NCBI RefSeq assembly: GCF_014648255.1
Contig: NZ_BMQT01000005.1
Location: 80,017 to 144,016 of the forward strand
Reading direction: 5' to 3'
DNA: 64,000 bases
From: Nocardioides albus
GTDB lineage: Bacteria; Actinomycetota; Actinomycetes; Propionibacteriales; Nocardioidaceae
Position numbers and translations under genes: made by a program. Positions 1 through 8,993 of this stretch are shown piece after piece. The notes beneath the pieces are model-generated. The model worked only from the letters and a program-made list of their open reading frames with translations. It did no database searches and was not told where the DNA came from. Position 1 is the first letter of the stretch; each line of letters starts with the position of its first letter.

Positions 1-1
1 G

Positions 2-598
2 CCGGTCGTCGCGATCCATGCCCCGACGTTGCTGTTCACCCAGCAGGTCTGGGGGTTCGAGCCCTGGGGCAAGCTCGAGCGCTCCGCGGAGATGGCCGTC
101 GAGGTAGGGGCCGGCGTGGTCGTCGTACATCCGCCGTTCCGGTGGCAGCGCGAGTATGCCGCCGGTTTCGTGGAGGGGATCGCCACGCTGGAGCGCTCGA
201 CGGGGCTGCGGTTCGCCGTGGAGAACATGTATCCGTGGCGGGCCGCCAAGCGCGCCACCCAGATGTACCTGCCCCACTGGGACCCCTCCACCGAGGACTA
301 TGCCAACACCACCATCGACCTCTCGCACGCTGCCATCGCCGGCGACGACGTCATCGAGATGGCCAAGCGTCTCGGCCCGAGCCTGCGGCACATCCACCTC
401 ACCGACGGCACCGGCTCGGCCAAGGACGAGCATCTCGTGCCCGGGCGCGGGCACATGGGCGCCGACAAGTTCCTGCGCTACCTGGCCTCCTCGGGGTTCG
501 AGGGCGACATCGTCCTGGAGATCAGCACCCGCAAGGCCGGTCGGCTCGCCGACCTGCGCGAGTCGCTCGAGTTCGCCCGCGAGCACTTCCGGGCGTGA
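2..598 (+). CDS. Sugar phosphate isomerase/epimerase-like TIM-barrel protein (5' truncated by window edge)
   Basis: The reading frame is open from the first bases, so the N-terminus lies outside the window; about 198 residues remain. The sequence fits the AP-endonuclease-2/xylose-isomerase-like TIM-barrel fold: VVVVHPPF on one strand, FAVENMYP carrying the Glu expected to bind metal, TIDLSHAA with an Asp/His pair, HIHLTDG with two further His, and VLEIS near the end with another candidate metal-binding Glu. Such proteins isomerise or epimerise sugars or cleave phosphodiesters; the substrate cannot be read from the sequence. The stop is followed 28 bases later by an unrelated gene. Confidence 0.8.
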   Translation, partial: PVVAIHAPTLLFTQQVWGFEPWGKLERSAEMAVEVGAGVVVVHPPFRWQREYAAGFVEGIATLERSTGLRFAVENMYPWRAAKRATQMYLPHWDPSTEDYANTTIDLSHAAIAGDDVIEMAKRLGPSLRHIHLTDGTGSAKDEHLVPGRGHMGADKFLRYLASSGFEGDIVLEISTRKAGRLADLRESLEFAREHFRA

Positions 599-626
599 CA
601 GACTCTGACGACAGACTTGGGGAGTC

Positions 627-2291
627 ATGACTGATCCAGAGGTTCGCTATCGCTCCTTGGTGAGCGGGGACTCCGGGAGCATCGGCGGGATTGTCGGAGA
701 CCTCGAGATGGCTTCGCGCGACGTGGCTGATGTCGCTGACCAGGCTGCAGAGACGATCGACGTGCCGGTCTGGTCGAGCATGGCGAACGCGATGTTCAGG
801 ATGAGGGCATCCGCATTGGTGACCGGCCTCGACCTGAACCACGATGCGGTGGTGCGTGCTCGCGGAGCTCTGGACAGCGCGATGCGGTCGTACGATGACA
901 TGGTCGGCAAGGCCGATCTCATCATCGGGATCTGGCGCAGTCGTCCGCGGGCGCCGATCCCGTTGGTCGACGAGATGATGGCGCGGGTCATCGACTCGAC
1001 GCTGATGACGCTCGGCACCTCCTACAACTCGGCTCTCGCCAACGCGACCGCCTTCCTCACCGGCGACGAGGTCGATCTCGACAAGCTCGATGAGGACGCT
1101 CGAGGGTGGGTGGAGAAGGGGCTGGACCGCAGCAGGAACTGGTACGACGAGTCGGGCAGCTATCGCGGCCCGCTGATCCCCAACACCATGGCTACCGGCG
1201 ATGAGCGGGGTTGGGTGCCGCAAGGGCTCGGTTATGACGACGAGAACGGCATCCTGCTCCAGAGCTACTACGACTCCGACGACGAGAACGGTGACGGGAA
1301 GCTCTCGCTCATCGATGAGACATCCGGGACCGAGATCAGCAACGTCACGCTGGAAGGCGCAAGCGGGCACGTCGGCGGTGTCACCGTGGATGGAGACACC
1401 GTATATGTGAGTTCCGGAGGTCAGCTTCACCAGTATTCGATGAGCGATCTGAGGAAGGCGAAACAGGGTGAGAGCGTTCCTCCCAGCGGCCCACCGGCTG
1501 ATGTGGAGGCATCGTCCTACACCGCGGTTCACGGCAACAGCCTCTTCGTCGGCAGTTTCGATGGCAGCAAGATGTACCGCTACCAGAAGGTCGACGGACA
1601 GTGGGACTTCGACAACCCCGTCGAAACGATCAACACCCCTCCCGACGTCCAGGGCGTGGTGGTGCGGGACGGCGAGTACGTCTTCAGCACCTCCTGGGGC
1701 CGCGACAAGCCGAGCAGCCTGATCGTGCAGAACCGAGACGACGAAACTGACCGGAGCGACCCTTACCCTTATCCGAACATGGCCGAGGGCATCGTCGAGG
1801 TGGACGGGGAGATCATCACCACGTACGAGTCCGGGTCTGGGGCCTACCGTGACCCGGGCAGTCGTTCATTCGCGGAGTGGCTCCGAGGCGAGCACCCCGA
1901 TGCGGACCTGTGGTCGAGCCCTTACATGACGCGTACGCCGCTGTCCGAGCTCGGGCTGGAACCGGATGGAGCCGGCGGTGACATCGAGGTGCAGCCGGAG
2001 ACTCTGCGGAAGGCGGCCGCGACCTACGCAGCGAGCGCAGGTCGCCTCCGGCGGATAGCTGGTGGGGTCGAGTCGGTGGGCGTGCAGTCGGCTTGGTTCG
2101 GTGAGGTGCCTGCGGCAGAGATGCTTGCTCAGAGCATCACGAAGGTGCTCAGCAGGGCAGCCTCCAGCCTTGACGCTGGCCGTGATGCGATGGAACGGCT
2201 TGGCGATGCGCTCGACGAGGCGGCCGTGACCTATCAGCGCACAGATGACGAGACCGCCGGGCGTGGGAAGCGGCTGGAGGGCCGGCTGTGA
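627..2291 (+). CDS. Large ESX/type VII substrate-like protein with a central beta-propeller-like region
   Basis: A 554-residue protein with three zones. Residues 1-110 are helical and resemble WXG100/EspC-like secretion targets. Residues 190-430 hold repeated short beta motifs (VDGDTVYVSSGG, GNSLFVGSFDG, VVRDGEYVFST) typical of a propeller. The last 110 residues are again helical (IEVQPETLRKAAATYAA onward) and resemble EspC-type substrates. There is no signal peptide, which fits type VII export, but no secretion ATPase is in the window. The stop overlaps the next start by 4 bases (GTGA), so a two-gene operon with the following lipoprotein is likely. Function unknown. Confidence 0.8.
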   Translation: MTDPEVRYRSLVSGDSGSIGGIVGDLEMASRDVADVADQAAETIDVPVWSSMANAMFRMRASALVTGLDLNHDAVVRARGALDSAMRSYDDMVGKADLIIGIWRSRPRAPIPLVDEMMARVIDSTLMTLGTSYNSALANATAFLTGDEVDLDKLDEDARGWVEKGLDRSRNWYDESGSYRGPLIPNTMATGDERGWVPQGLGYDDENGILLQSYYDSDDENGDGKLSLIDETSGTEISNVTLEGASGHVGGVTVDGDTVYVSSGGQLHQYSMSDLRKAKQGESVPPSGPPADVEASSYTAVHGNSLFVGSFDGSKMYRYQKVDGQWDFDNPVETINTPPDVQGVVVRDGEYVFSTSWGRDKPSSLIVQNRDDETDRSDPYPYPNMAEGIVEVDGEIITTYESGSGAYRDPGSRSFAEWLRGEHPDADLWSSPYMTRTPLSELGLEPDGAGGDIEVQPETLRKAAATYAASAGRLRRIAGGVESVGVQSAWFGEVPAAEMLAQSITKVLSRAASSLDAGRDAMERLGDALDEAAVTYQRTDDETAGRGKRLEGRL

Positions 2292-3256
2292 TCAGAGTGG
2301 TTCGAAGCGTGATCATCGTCCTGGGGTTGATCCTGGGCTTGGGTGGGTGTGGAGATTCCGGCTCTGCGGTTGAGGCGAATTGGCCGGCCGTGGGGGAGGT
2401 GGCTCCCGTTGACGGCCTCGTCTGGGCTGAAGGATCGACCGTGCATCTTCCGGACGGGTCAGACATCGCCACGGAGGATCCGATCAGTGCCTACGCCGTC
2501 GTCGGCGGTGGCGTGGTGTTCCAGACCCCTGGTGACGATGAGCTCTACTGGGCCGATGGTTCTGGCGCCCGGGGTCTCGGCGTGAAGGCTCATACGACTG
2601 TGTCGTTGATCGAGGCGTCGCCGGACGGCCGCTACCTGGCCTACGCCGATGTCACCGAGGATCCCGACACGATTGAAGCGGTGGTCGTCGACTTCACCAC
2701 CGGCGAGGAGGTCGTCCGAAGCGATGAAGGATTCACCACCTCAGGAGATCAGGCCGATGCATACGAGGAGATCGAGCCCGGCCTGATCGCGGTCGACGAC
2801 GAGACGGCGTGGTTTCGGACGCTGGACGGCGATGTTGCCTATTCGCTGGCCACGGGTGAGCGGAGCGAGGTGCCCGAGGGGGAGAAGCCGTGGCAGCCGC
2901 ACGGTGGTGACGCCTACGGCGTCTGGAACCCCAGCCACACCTGGGAGGCTGTCGGGGAGAAGGGCGAGCCTGGGCGGCTGGTCGGTCCGGACGGCGCCGA
3001 TCTGGTTCCGCCGGACGGCGGCAGCGTGATCATGGTCGGAGACTCCGAGTGGGGCGGTCTCTGGTTTGACGACAAGACGCGGCTCGGGCGGCTGAAGAGT
3101 GGCTCAGGGATCTCGTTGTTGGCCTGCAGGGTGGACCAGATGGAGTGTGTGGCGGTGCCCGGCACCGAGTCTCCGCAGGGCCGGGCGGTGACGTCGCGGG
3201 TCGCTGACGGCGACCATGATCCGATCGTGCTGCCGCAGAGCCACCACTACGACTGA
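2288..3256 (+). CDS. Putative lipoprotein, beta-propeller-like
   Basis: A 322-residue protein with a basic N-terminus, a hydrophobic stretch and a lipobox ending LGGC (Cys21), so it should be a membrane-anchored surface lipoprotein. The rest is acidic and beta-rich, with SPDGRYLAYADV resembling a TolB/WD-type propeller blade. It starts with GTG overlapping the stop of the ESX-like gene, implying translational coupling; the two products may work together at the envelope. Its 3' end overlaps the convergent MFS gene by 10 bases. No enzymatic motif was recognised. Confidence 0.8.
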   Translation: MIRVVRSVIIVLGLILGLGGCGDSGSAVEANWPAVGEVAPVDGLVWAEGSTVHLPDGSDIATEDPISAYAVVGGGVVFQTPGDDELYWADGSGARGLGVKAHTTVSLIEASPDGRYLAYADVTEDPDTIEAVVVDFTTGEEVVRSDEGFTTSGDQADAYEEIEPGLIAVDDETAWFRTLDGDVAYSLATGERSEVPEGEKPWQPHGGDAYGVWNPSHTWEAVGEKGEPGRLVGPDGADLVPPDGGSVIMVGDSEWGGLWFDDKTRLGRLKSGSGISLLACRVDQMECVAVPGTESPQGRAVTSRVADGDHDPIVLPQSHHYD

Positions 3257-4458
3257 TCGCGGGTCGCGATCGCGGACCATGTCAACGAGATCAGGGCGAG
3301 GGCGATGACGGCGGTGGCCAGGCCCCACCAGCCGACGACGTACGCATAGCCGAGCAGCCAGCCGAAGAGGCTCGACCCCCCGTAGTAGAAGAGGTTGTAG
3401 AGGGCGCTCGCCTGGGCCTTCCCGACCCGGGCGCGGGCGCCGACCCAGCCGGAGGCGACGCCGTGGGCGGCGAAGAAGCCGGTGGTCATGACGAGCAGGC
3501 CGGCCAAGACCATGACGAGGTTGTCCGGGAACGTCATCAAGACCCCGACGATCATGATGCTCACGCAGGTCAGCATCACTTTTCGGCGGCCGTAGGTGCT
3601 GGCCAGCCGACCCGCGACCGATGACGAGATCGTGCCGCCGAGGTAGGCGAGGAAGATCTGGCTGGAGATCGCCACCGGCAGTCCGAACGGCTCGCGCTCG
3701 AGGCGGAACCCCAGATAGTTGTACGTCGCCACGAACCCACCCATCAGCAGCGCGGCCTGTCCGTAGAGCACGAGCATGCCCGGGTCGCGCAGGTTGGCGA
3801 GCACGCCCTGGCGTACGGACGTGGCCGGCTTGCCGACCGGGCGGACCCAGGCCCGGTCGCGGGGGATCAGGGTGATCGCGATGATCGAGGCGATCGCCGA
3901 GAGGATCCCGCCTGCGGTGACACCCAGTCGCCAGCCGCCGAGGTCGGCGAACGGCCCGGTGATGACCCGGCCCAGGAGGCCGCCGACCGTGGTGCCGGAG
4001 ATGTAGATGGCCGCGGCGAGGCTGACGTGGCGTACGTGGATCTCGTCGGCGAGGTAGGCGACCGCGAGGGCGGGTACGCCGCCGAGTGCGATGCCTTCGA
4101 GGCCGCGCAGCACCAGGAGGGTGGTGAAGCCGGGGGCCAGTGGGGTGAGGAGGCCGAGGACCATCGAGATCGAGAGGGCGATCTTCATCGCCGGCGCTCG
4201 GCCGATGCGGTCGGCGACCCACGACCAGCCGAGGACGCTGGCGGCCAGCCCGAGGGTGGCGGTCGAGACGGTCAGCGCGGCCGAGGCCTCGTTGACCTCG
4301 AGCGCCTGCGCGACGGTGGGGAGGATGCCCTGGGTGGAGTACATCTGGCCGAAGGCCGCGATCCCGGCCGCGAAGAGGCCGACCAGGATCCGCCGGTAGC
4401 CACTGCTGCCGGCGTCGTGGCCTACCCATTCACGGGTCGGGGAGGCATCTACGGACAT
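3247..4458 (-). CDS. MFS transporter
   Basis: About 403 residues with twelve predicted hydrophobic segments. The loop WVADRIGRAPAMK between segments 2 and 3 is the MFS signature, echoed by GRLASTYGRRKVM in the second half. The overall look is that of the YnfM/arabinose-efflux-like drug:H+ antiporter group; the substrate is unknown. I chose ATG at 4458 over a GTG at 4500 because a GGGA precedes it and the residues added by the earlier start are not hydrophobic or conserved-looking. It is divergent from the acyltransferase-like gene, 74 bases apart. Confidence 0.85.
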   Translation of the reverse strand: MSVDASPTREWVGHDAGSSGYRRILVGLFAAGIAAFGQMYSTQGILPTVAQALEVNEASAALTVSTATLGLAASVLGWSWVADRIGRAPAMKIALSISMVLGLLTPLAPGFTTLLVLRGLEGIALGGVPALAVAYLADEIHVRHVSLAAAIYISGTTVGGLLGRVITGPFADLGGWRLGVTAGGILSAIASIIAITLIPRDRAWVRPVGKPATSVRQGVLANLRDPGMLVLYGQAALLMGGFVATYNYLGFRLEREPFGLPVAISSQIFLAYLGGTISSSVAGRLASTYGRRKVMLTCVSIMIVGVLMTFPDNLVMVLAGLLVMTTGFFAAHGVASGWVGARARVGKAQASALYNLFYYGGSSLFGWLLGYAYVVGWWGLATAVIALALISLTWSAIATRDQS

Positions 4459-4532
4459 CGTTCCCACGGTAAAGGAGGGGTTGTGCGTGGGTGAAGCCAC
4501 CGAGTGCGTGAGATATCTCTACTCTGGGGTCG

Positions 4533-5696
4533 ATGTCCGCGCTGACCGATCGCCTCTCGACGCGCCTCGTCGGTGTCGACGCGGCGCGGTGTCTGGCGCT
4601 GCTGGGGATGATGGCGACCCATGTGCTGGATCCGGTCGATGCCTCCGGGGAGCTGACCAGGATCCAGGCCGTCGCCGGCGGTCGGTCGGCGGCGCTCTTC
4701 GCGGTGCTCGCCGGGGTCAGCCTGGCGCTGATGACCGGACGTCAATCGCCGGTGCGAGGGCGAGCGCTCGGGTTGCGGTCGCTGGGGCTGGCCGCGCGGG
4801 CGGTGCTGATCGCCGCGATCGGGCTGCTGCTCGGGTCGCTCGGCACCAACATCGCGATCATCCTGACCTACTACGGCATGCTCTTCCTGATCGGCATCCC
4901 GTTCCTCGGGCTGCGGGCGCGCTGGCTGTGGCTGCTCGGGGTGGTCTGGATCGTGGTGGGACCGTTGCTGTCGCTGGGCATCCGCCCGCTGCTGCCGCTA
5001 CGGCAGTACGAGAGCCCGGAGCCGGCCCAGCTGCTGGAGCCGGGCCGGCTGCTGGCCGAGCTGCTCGTCACCGGCTACTACCCGGCCGTCCCGTGGCTGG
5101 CCTACCTGCTGATCGGGATGGCCATCGGCCGCATCGACCTGCGCAACCGGATCGTGGTCGACATGATCTGGACCGGCGGCATCATCATCTCCGTCTCGGC
5201 CAGCTGGCTGTCGGGGAGGCTGACCCGGCTGCCGTCGGTCGCCGAGGTACTGCTGCGCGCCTATCCCGGGATGGACATCGACGGCGCGCTGATCGAGATG
5301 AGCCACGGCCTCTACGGACAGACGCCGATCGACGGCGGCTGGCAATGGCTGCTGGTCGTCGCGCCGCACTCGACCACGCCGTTCGACCTGGCACAGACGA
5401 TCGGCAGCTCGATGTTCGTCATCGGCGCGTGCCAGATGATCGCGCTGCGGCTCCCGGATCGGTGGCGCGTCGGGATGGCGGTGATGTTCGGTGCCGGCAC
5501 GATGACGCTGACGCTCTACAGCCTGCACGTGGTGATGATGACCGATGCCGTGTGGCCACCGGAGACCCCTGGGTCGTACGTCTTCCATGTGCTCGTCGTC
5601 CTGACCATCGGCGCGCTCGTCACCGCCTGGGGCCGTCCGGGGCCGCTGGAGTGGCTCGTGGGCCGCCCCGCGGCTTGGTTGCGCCGCCTGGAGTAG
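4533..5696 (+). CDS. Heparan-alpha-glucosaminide N-acetyltransferase/DUF418-like membrane protein
   Basis: A 387-residue polytopic membrane protein with about ten hydrophobic segments. The opening RLVGVDAARCLALLGMMATHVL matches the start of the HGSNAT/DUF1624-DUF418 family, in which a membrane His is thought to pass acyl groups across the membrane. The C-terminal TLYSLHVVMMT region is also typical. The actual acceptor is unknown. A TACTCT box (4520-4525) sits 7 nt before the ATG, so the mRNA is probably leaderless. Confidence 0.75.
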   Translation: MSALTDRLSTRLVGVDAARCLALLGMMATHVLDPVDASGELTRIQAVAGGRSAALFAVLAGVSLALMTGRQSPVRGRALGLRSLGLAARAVLIAAIGLLLGSLGTNIAIILTYYGMLFLIGIPFLGLRARWLWLLGVVWIVVGPLLSLGIRPLLPLRQYESPEPAQLLEPGRLLAELLVTGYYPAVPWLAYLLIGMAIGRIDLRNRIVVDMIWTGGIIISVSASWLSGRLTRLPSVAEVLLRAYPGMDIDGALIEMSHGLYGQTPIDGGWQWLLVVAPHSTTPFDLAQTIGSSMFVIGACQMIALRLPDRWRVGMAVMFGAGTMTLTLYSLHVVMMTDAVWPPETPGSYVFHVLVVLTIGALVTAWGRPGPLEWLVGRPAAWLRRLE

Positions 5697-5749
5697 ATCC
5701 GGGTGCCCGAACCGATGACCCGGCGGGGATGGTGTGGGAGATTCGTGGG

Positions 5750-5946
5750 ATGACGGAAACCGTGGTCGTGGCGAAGGATCTGAGGGTCGTACGCGGGAAG
5801 CGCGAGGTCCTTCATGACCTCGACTTCTCCCTCCGTGCCGGCGAGGTGACCGGGCTGCTCGGACCGTCGGGGTGCGGCAAGACGACGCTGATGCGGACGA
5901 CATCGAGCAGGCCTTCCTGGCGCTGGTGCGAGGGGTGGCGGCATGA
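5750..5946 (+). pseudogene. ABC transporter ATP-binding subunit, internally deleted
   Basis: From ATG 5750 the frame gives a normal ABC-ATPase N-terminus (VVVAKDLRVVRGKREVLHDL, then Walker A GPSGCGKTTLMR at residues 37-48). Right after the Walker A helix the sequence jumps, in another frame, to DDIEQAFLALVRGVAA and a stop at 5944-5946, the usual C-terminus of DrrA-type ATPases. The Q-loop, ABC signature, Walker B and H-loop are all missing, so about 200 or more residues have been lost and the frame shifted. The stop still overlaps the permease start (ATGA), showing it was the first gene of an ATPase-permease pair. A misassembly is possible. Confidence 0.85.
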
Positions 5947-6674
5947 GTCTTCGACGGACCCTCGCGGTGGCCCGGCGGGTGCTCGCCCAGATCCGGCGCG
6001 ACCACCGCACCCTGGTGATGCTGGTGATCCTGCCGACGCTGCTGATGACCCTGCTGTGGTGGATGTACGAGGACTCGCCGGTCTTCGATCGGATCGGCCC
6101 TGCCCTGCTGGCGATCTTCCCGTTCATCGTGATGTTCCTGGTCACCTCGGTCACCACGCTTCGCGAACGCTCCTCGGGGACGCTCGAGCGACTGCTGGCG
6201 ATGCCGCTGGGCAAGGGCGACTTCCTGCTCGGCTACGCGCTGGCGTTCGGGCTCCTCGCCGCGGTTCAGTCCGGGGTGGCGGTCGGAGTCAGCGTGGGTC
6301 TGCTCGGGCTGGAGATCTCCGGCTCGGTCGCCCTGCTCGTGGTCGTCGCGATCGTCGACGCCGTCCTCGGCACCGCGCTCGGCCTGCTCGTATCGGCTTT
6401 CGCCACGACCGAGTTCCAGGCGGTGCAGTTCATGCCGGCGATCGTCGTCCCGCAGATCCTGCTCTGTGGGCTCCTGGTCCCGCGCGACTCGTTGCCGGAG
6501 GTCTTGGCGGCCATCTCCGACGTACTCCCGCTCTCCTACGCCGTCGACGCGATGACCCACTTGGTCACCTCCACCGACACCGGTGAGGTCTGGGCCGACC
6601 TGGCCGTAGTCGCCGGGTTCGTCGTAGCCGGCCTCGCCCTCGGCGCGGCGACCCTGCGGCGACGTACCCCTTGA
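5943..6674 (+). CDS. ABC-2 type transporter permease
   Basis: A 243-residue protein with six hydrophobic segments in the ABC-2 (DrrB/NodJ-like) arrangement. TLRERSSGTLERLLAMPLGKGDFLLGY is the conserved loop after segment 2, and LLVPRDSLPEVLAAISDVLPLSYAVDAM is the typical stretch before the last segment. It would form the membrane channel of a drug or lipid exporter, but its partner ATPase just upstream is broken, so the transporter works only if another ATPase substitutes. Confidence 0.85.
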   Translation: MSLRRTLAVARRVLAQIRRDHRTLVMLVILPTLLMTLLWWMYEDSPVFDRIGPALLAIFPFIVMFLVTSVTTLRERSSGTLERLLAMPLGKGDFLLGYALAFGLLAAVQSGVAVGVSVGLLGLEISGSVALLVVVAIVDAVLGTALGLLVSAFATTEFQAVQFMPAIVVPQILLCGLLVPRDSLPEVLAAISDVLPLSYAVDAMTHLVTSTDTGEVWADLAVVAGFVVAGLALGAATLRRRTP

Positions 6675-6676
6675 TA

Positions 6677-6811
6677 GCCGAGGCGTCACTCCGGTCGGCC
6701 GAGGCGTCACTCCGGTCGGCCGAGACGTCGCTCCCGCTGTTCGAGTTGGCATCCCGGTGCCAACTCGGCCGACGTACCTGACGCTTCGGCCGACGCGGGT
6801 GACGTCTCGGC
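6677..6811. repeat. 135-bp modular inverted-repeat element, copy 1
   Basis: Three direct 21-bp units beginning GCCGAGRCGTC (6677-6697, 6698-6718, 6719-6739), a 30-bp near-palindromic centre carrying GAGTTGGCAT and GTGCCAACTC (6740-6769), then two 21-bp units in inverse orientation ending CGGC (6770-6811). The whole can fold into one long hairpin. It starts 2 bases after the ABC permease stop. The same 3 + centre + 2 layout and length recur at 41433-41567. Confidence 0.9.
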
Positions 6812-6929
6812 GGGTTGTGAGGTGGTGAGCGGAAGTTGACGGAAGGGGTACGGAGGGCCGGTCGGTGCGAAACGTCGACACCGGAGCGTAGGGGTTGCCC
6901 ACCCCCGACCCGAAACGGTGTGAGTACGC

Positions 6930-8993
6930 GTGACCGACACCCACTGTCCTTACTGCAGCTTGCAGTGCGGGATGACCCTTTCACGCAAAGGGCCCCGGCT
7001 GGAGGTCGGTGTGCGGTCCCAGAAGAACAAGCACAGCCCGGTGGACGAGGGTGCGTTGTGTCGCAAGGGGTGGACGGCGGCGGGGCTGCGCGGCAGCCGG
7101 GAGCGGCTGACGACGCCGATGGTGCGTGACCGGGCGACGGGGGAGTGGAGCGCAGCGACCTGGGACGAGGCCCTCGACCTGGTCGCCTCGAAGCTCACCG
7201 ACCTGCGGGAGAACCACGGCGCCGACGCCAATGCCGTCTTTGGTGGCGGCGGGCTGACCAACGAGAAGGCGTACCAGCTCGGGAAGTTCGCCCGGGTCGC
7301 CCTCGGCACCTCCCAGATCGACTACAACGGGCGTTGGTGCATGTCGTCCGCGGCATCCGCGGGTAACCAGGCCTTCGGCGTCGACCGCGGCCTGCCGTTC
7401 CCGCTGGCCGACATCGAGAAGACGGACGTCTGCGTGCTCGTCGGCTCCAACCTCGCCGAGACGATGCCGCCGGCGGCCCGCCACCTCGACCGGCTGCGGG
7501 AGAACGGCGGCAAGGTCGTCGTCATCGACCCGCGGCTGACCCCGACCGGCGAACGTGCCGACCTCTTCCTCCAGCCGGTCCCCGGCACCGACCTGCCCCT
7601 CGCGCTCGGCGTCCTGCACCTGCTCGATGCGGTCGGCGCTGTCGACGAGGACTACATCGCCGAGCGGACCACAGGCTTCGAGGACGTACGCCGCTCCGTG
7701 GCCGCCTGGTGGCCGGAGATGGTCGAGCGGGTCAGTGGGGTCGAGGCCGCGCAGTTGCGTGAGCTCGCCGACCTGCTCGCCAACGCGGGGAAGGTGATGG
7801 TCCTGACCGCCCGCGGCGCCGAGCAGCACGCCCAGGGCACCGACACCGTCCTGGCCTGGCTCAACGTGACGCTCGCGCTCGGCATGCCCGGAAAGGCGTA
7901 CGCCGGCTACGGCTGCCTGACCGGCCAGGGCAACGGACAGGGTGGCCGCGAGCACGGCCAGAAGGCCGACCAGCTTCCCGGCTACCGGATGATCGACGAC
8001 CCCGCCGCGCGAGCGCACGTCGCCGCGGTGTGGGGCGTCGACCCCGAGACCCTCCCCGGCAAGGGCCGTTCCGCCTACGAGCTCCTCGACGCGCTCGGCA
8101 CCCCCGAGGGCCCCAAGAGCCTGCTCGTGTTCGGCTCCAACATCGTCGTCTCCGCCCCCAACGCCACCCACATCACGTCGCGACTGGCGGACCTCGATCT
8201 CCTGGTCGTCGCCGACATGGTGATGAGCGAGACCGCCGCGCTGGCGGACGTGGTCCTGCCGGTGACCCAGTGGGCCGAGGAGACCGGCACCATGACCAAC
8301 CTCGAGGGCCGGGTCATCCTCCGACAGGCGGCGGTCACGCCACCCGACGGCGTACGTTCCGACCTCGAGGTGATCGCCGGCTTGGCCACTCGGCTCGAGG
8401 CCGTATCTGGCGCAACCCGCTGGCAGACCGACCCCGAGGCGATCTTCACCGAGCTTCGGGCGGCGTCCAAGGGCGGCAAGGCTGACTACAGCGGCATCAC
8501 CTACGACCGCATCCGCGACGAGGACGGTGTCTTCTGGCCGTGCCCGGAGGGCAGCGGCGGGACTCCGCGGCTGTTCGCCGACACCTTCTCCCACCCCGAC
8601 GGGCGGGCTCGGTTCGTCGACGTGGAGCACTCCGGTCCGGCGGAGGAGCCTTCTGCGGCGTACCCCTTGCATCTCACGACCGGCCGGGTGCTCGCTCAGT
8701 ACCAGTCCGGCGCCCAGACCCGGCGGATCAAGGACCTCCCCGACGACGGCATCTTCGTCGAGCTTCATCCGCTGCTCGCCGACCGGGTCGGCGCGCACGA
8801 CGGCGATCCGGTCGTCGTCCGTACGCCGCGCGGTGAGCTGAAGGCGCCTGCCAGGGTCGTCACCACCATCCGTCCCGACACGATCTTCGTGCCGTTCCAC
8901 TGGGTCGGCGCGAACAGGCTGACCAACGATGCCCTCGACCCCTCCAGCCGGATGCCTGAGTTCAAGGTCTGTGCCGCGGCGGTGAGTGCATGA
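6930..8993 (+). CDS. nasC: Assimilatory nitrate reductase catalytic subunit (molybdopterin oxidoreductase)
   Basis: A 687-residue molybdopterin oxidoreductase. CPYCSLQCGM at residues 6-15 plus ALCRKGW give the four Cys of an N-terminal [4Fe-4S] cluster. The pterin-binding core follows (YNGRWCMSSA, GSNLAETMPPAARHL, GCLTGQGNGQGGREHGQKAD) and the C-terminal dinucleotide-binding domain has LTTGRVLAQYQSGAQTRR. No Tat signal is present, so it is cytoplasmic, as expected for the NasC/NasA type that reduces nitrate to nitrite. Downstream genes encode its electron donor and nitrite reductase, which supports the nitrate role. Start GTG; 4-base overlap with the next gene. Confidence 0.88.
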   Translation: MTDTHCPYCSLQCGMTLSRKGPRLEVGVRSQKNKHSPVDEGALCRKGWTAAGLRGSRERLTTPMVRDRATGEWSAATWDEALDLVASKLTDLRENHGADANAVFGGGGLTNEKAYQLGKFARVALGTSQIDYNGRWCMSSAASAGNQAFGVDRGLPFPLADIEKTDVCVLVGSNLAETMPPAARHLDRLRENGGKVVVIDPRLTPTGERADLFLQPVPGTDLPLALGVLHLLDAVGAVDEDYIAERTTGFEDVRRSVAAWWPEMVERVSGVEAAQLRELADLLANAGKVMVLTARGAEQHAQGTDTVLAWLNVTLALGMPGKAYAGYGCLTGQGNGQGGREHGQKADQLPGYRMIDDPAARAHVAAVWGVDPETLPGKGRSAYELLDALGTPEGPKSLLVFGSNIVVSAPNATHITSRLADLDLLVVADMVMSETAALADVVLPVTQWAEETGTMTNLEGRVILRQAAVTPPDGVRSDLEVIAGLATRLEAVSGATRWQTDPEAIFTELRAASKGGKADYSGITYDRIRDEDGVFWPCPEGSGGTPRLFADTFSHPDGRARFVDVEHSGPAEEPSAAYPLHLTTGRVLAQYQSGAQTRRIKDLPDDGIFVELHPLLADRVGAHDGDPVVVRTPRGELKAPARVVTTIRPDTIFVPFHWVGANRLTNDALDPSSRMPEFKVCAAAVSA

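Noticed and set aside
522..1532. Long open frame on the minus strand opposite the ESX-like gene
   Set aside because: It is a high-GC shadow frame: residue composition is Arg/His/Val-rich and no motif matches; the plus-strand gene has coherent domains and an operon overlap.
6677..6811. Peptide-coding reading of the 21-bp units
   Set aside because: The units are open in several frames only because 21 is a multiple of three; no start signal or conserved protein is seen, and the inverted half argues for structure.
6820..6930. Possible GlnR site upstream of nasC (GAAAC and GTAC words)
   Set aside because: GAAAC appears twice and GTAC once, but the spacing does not fit the GTNAC-N6-GAAAC pattern well enough to call.
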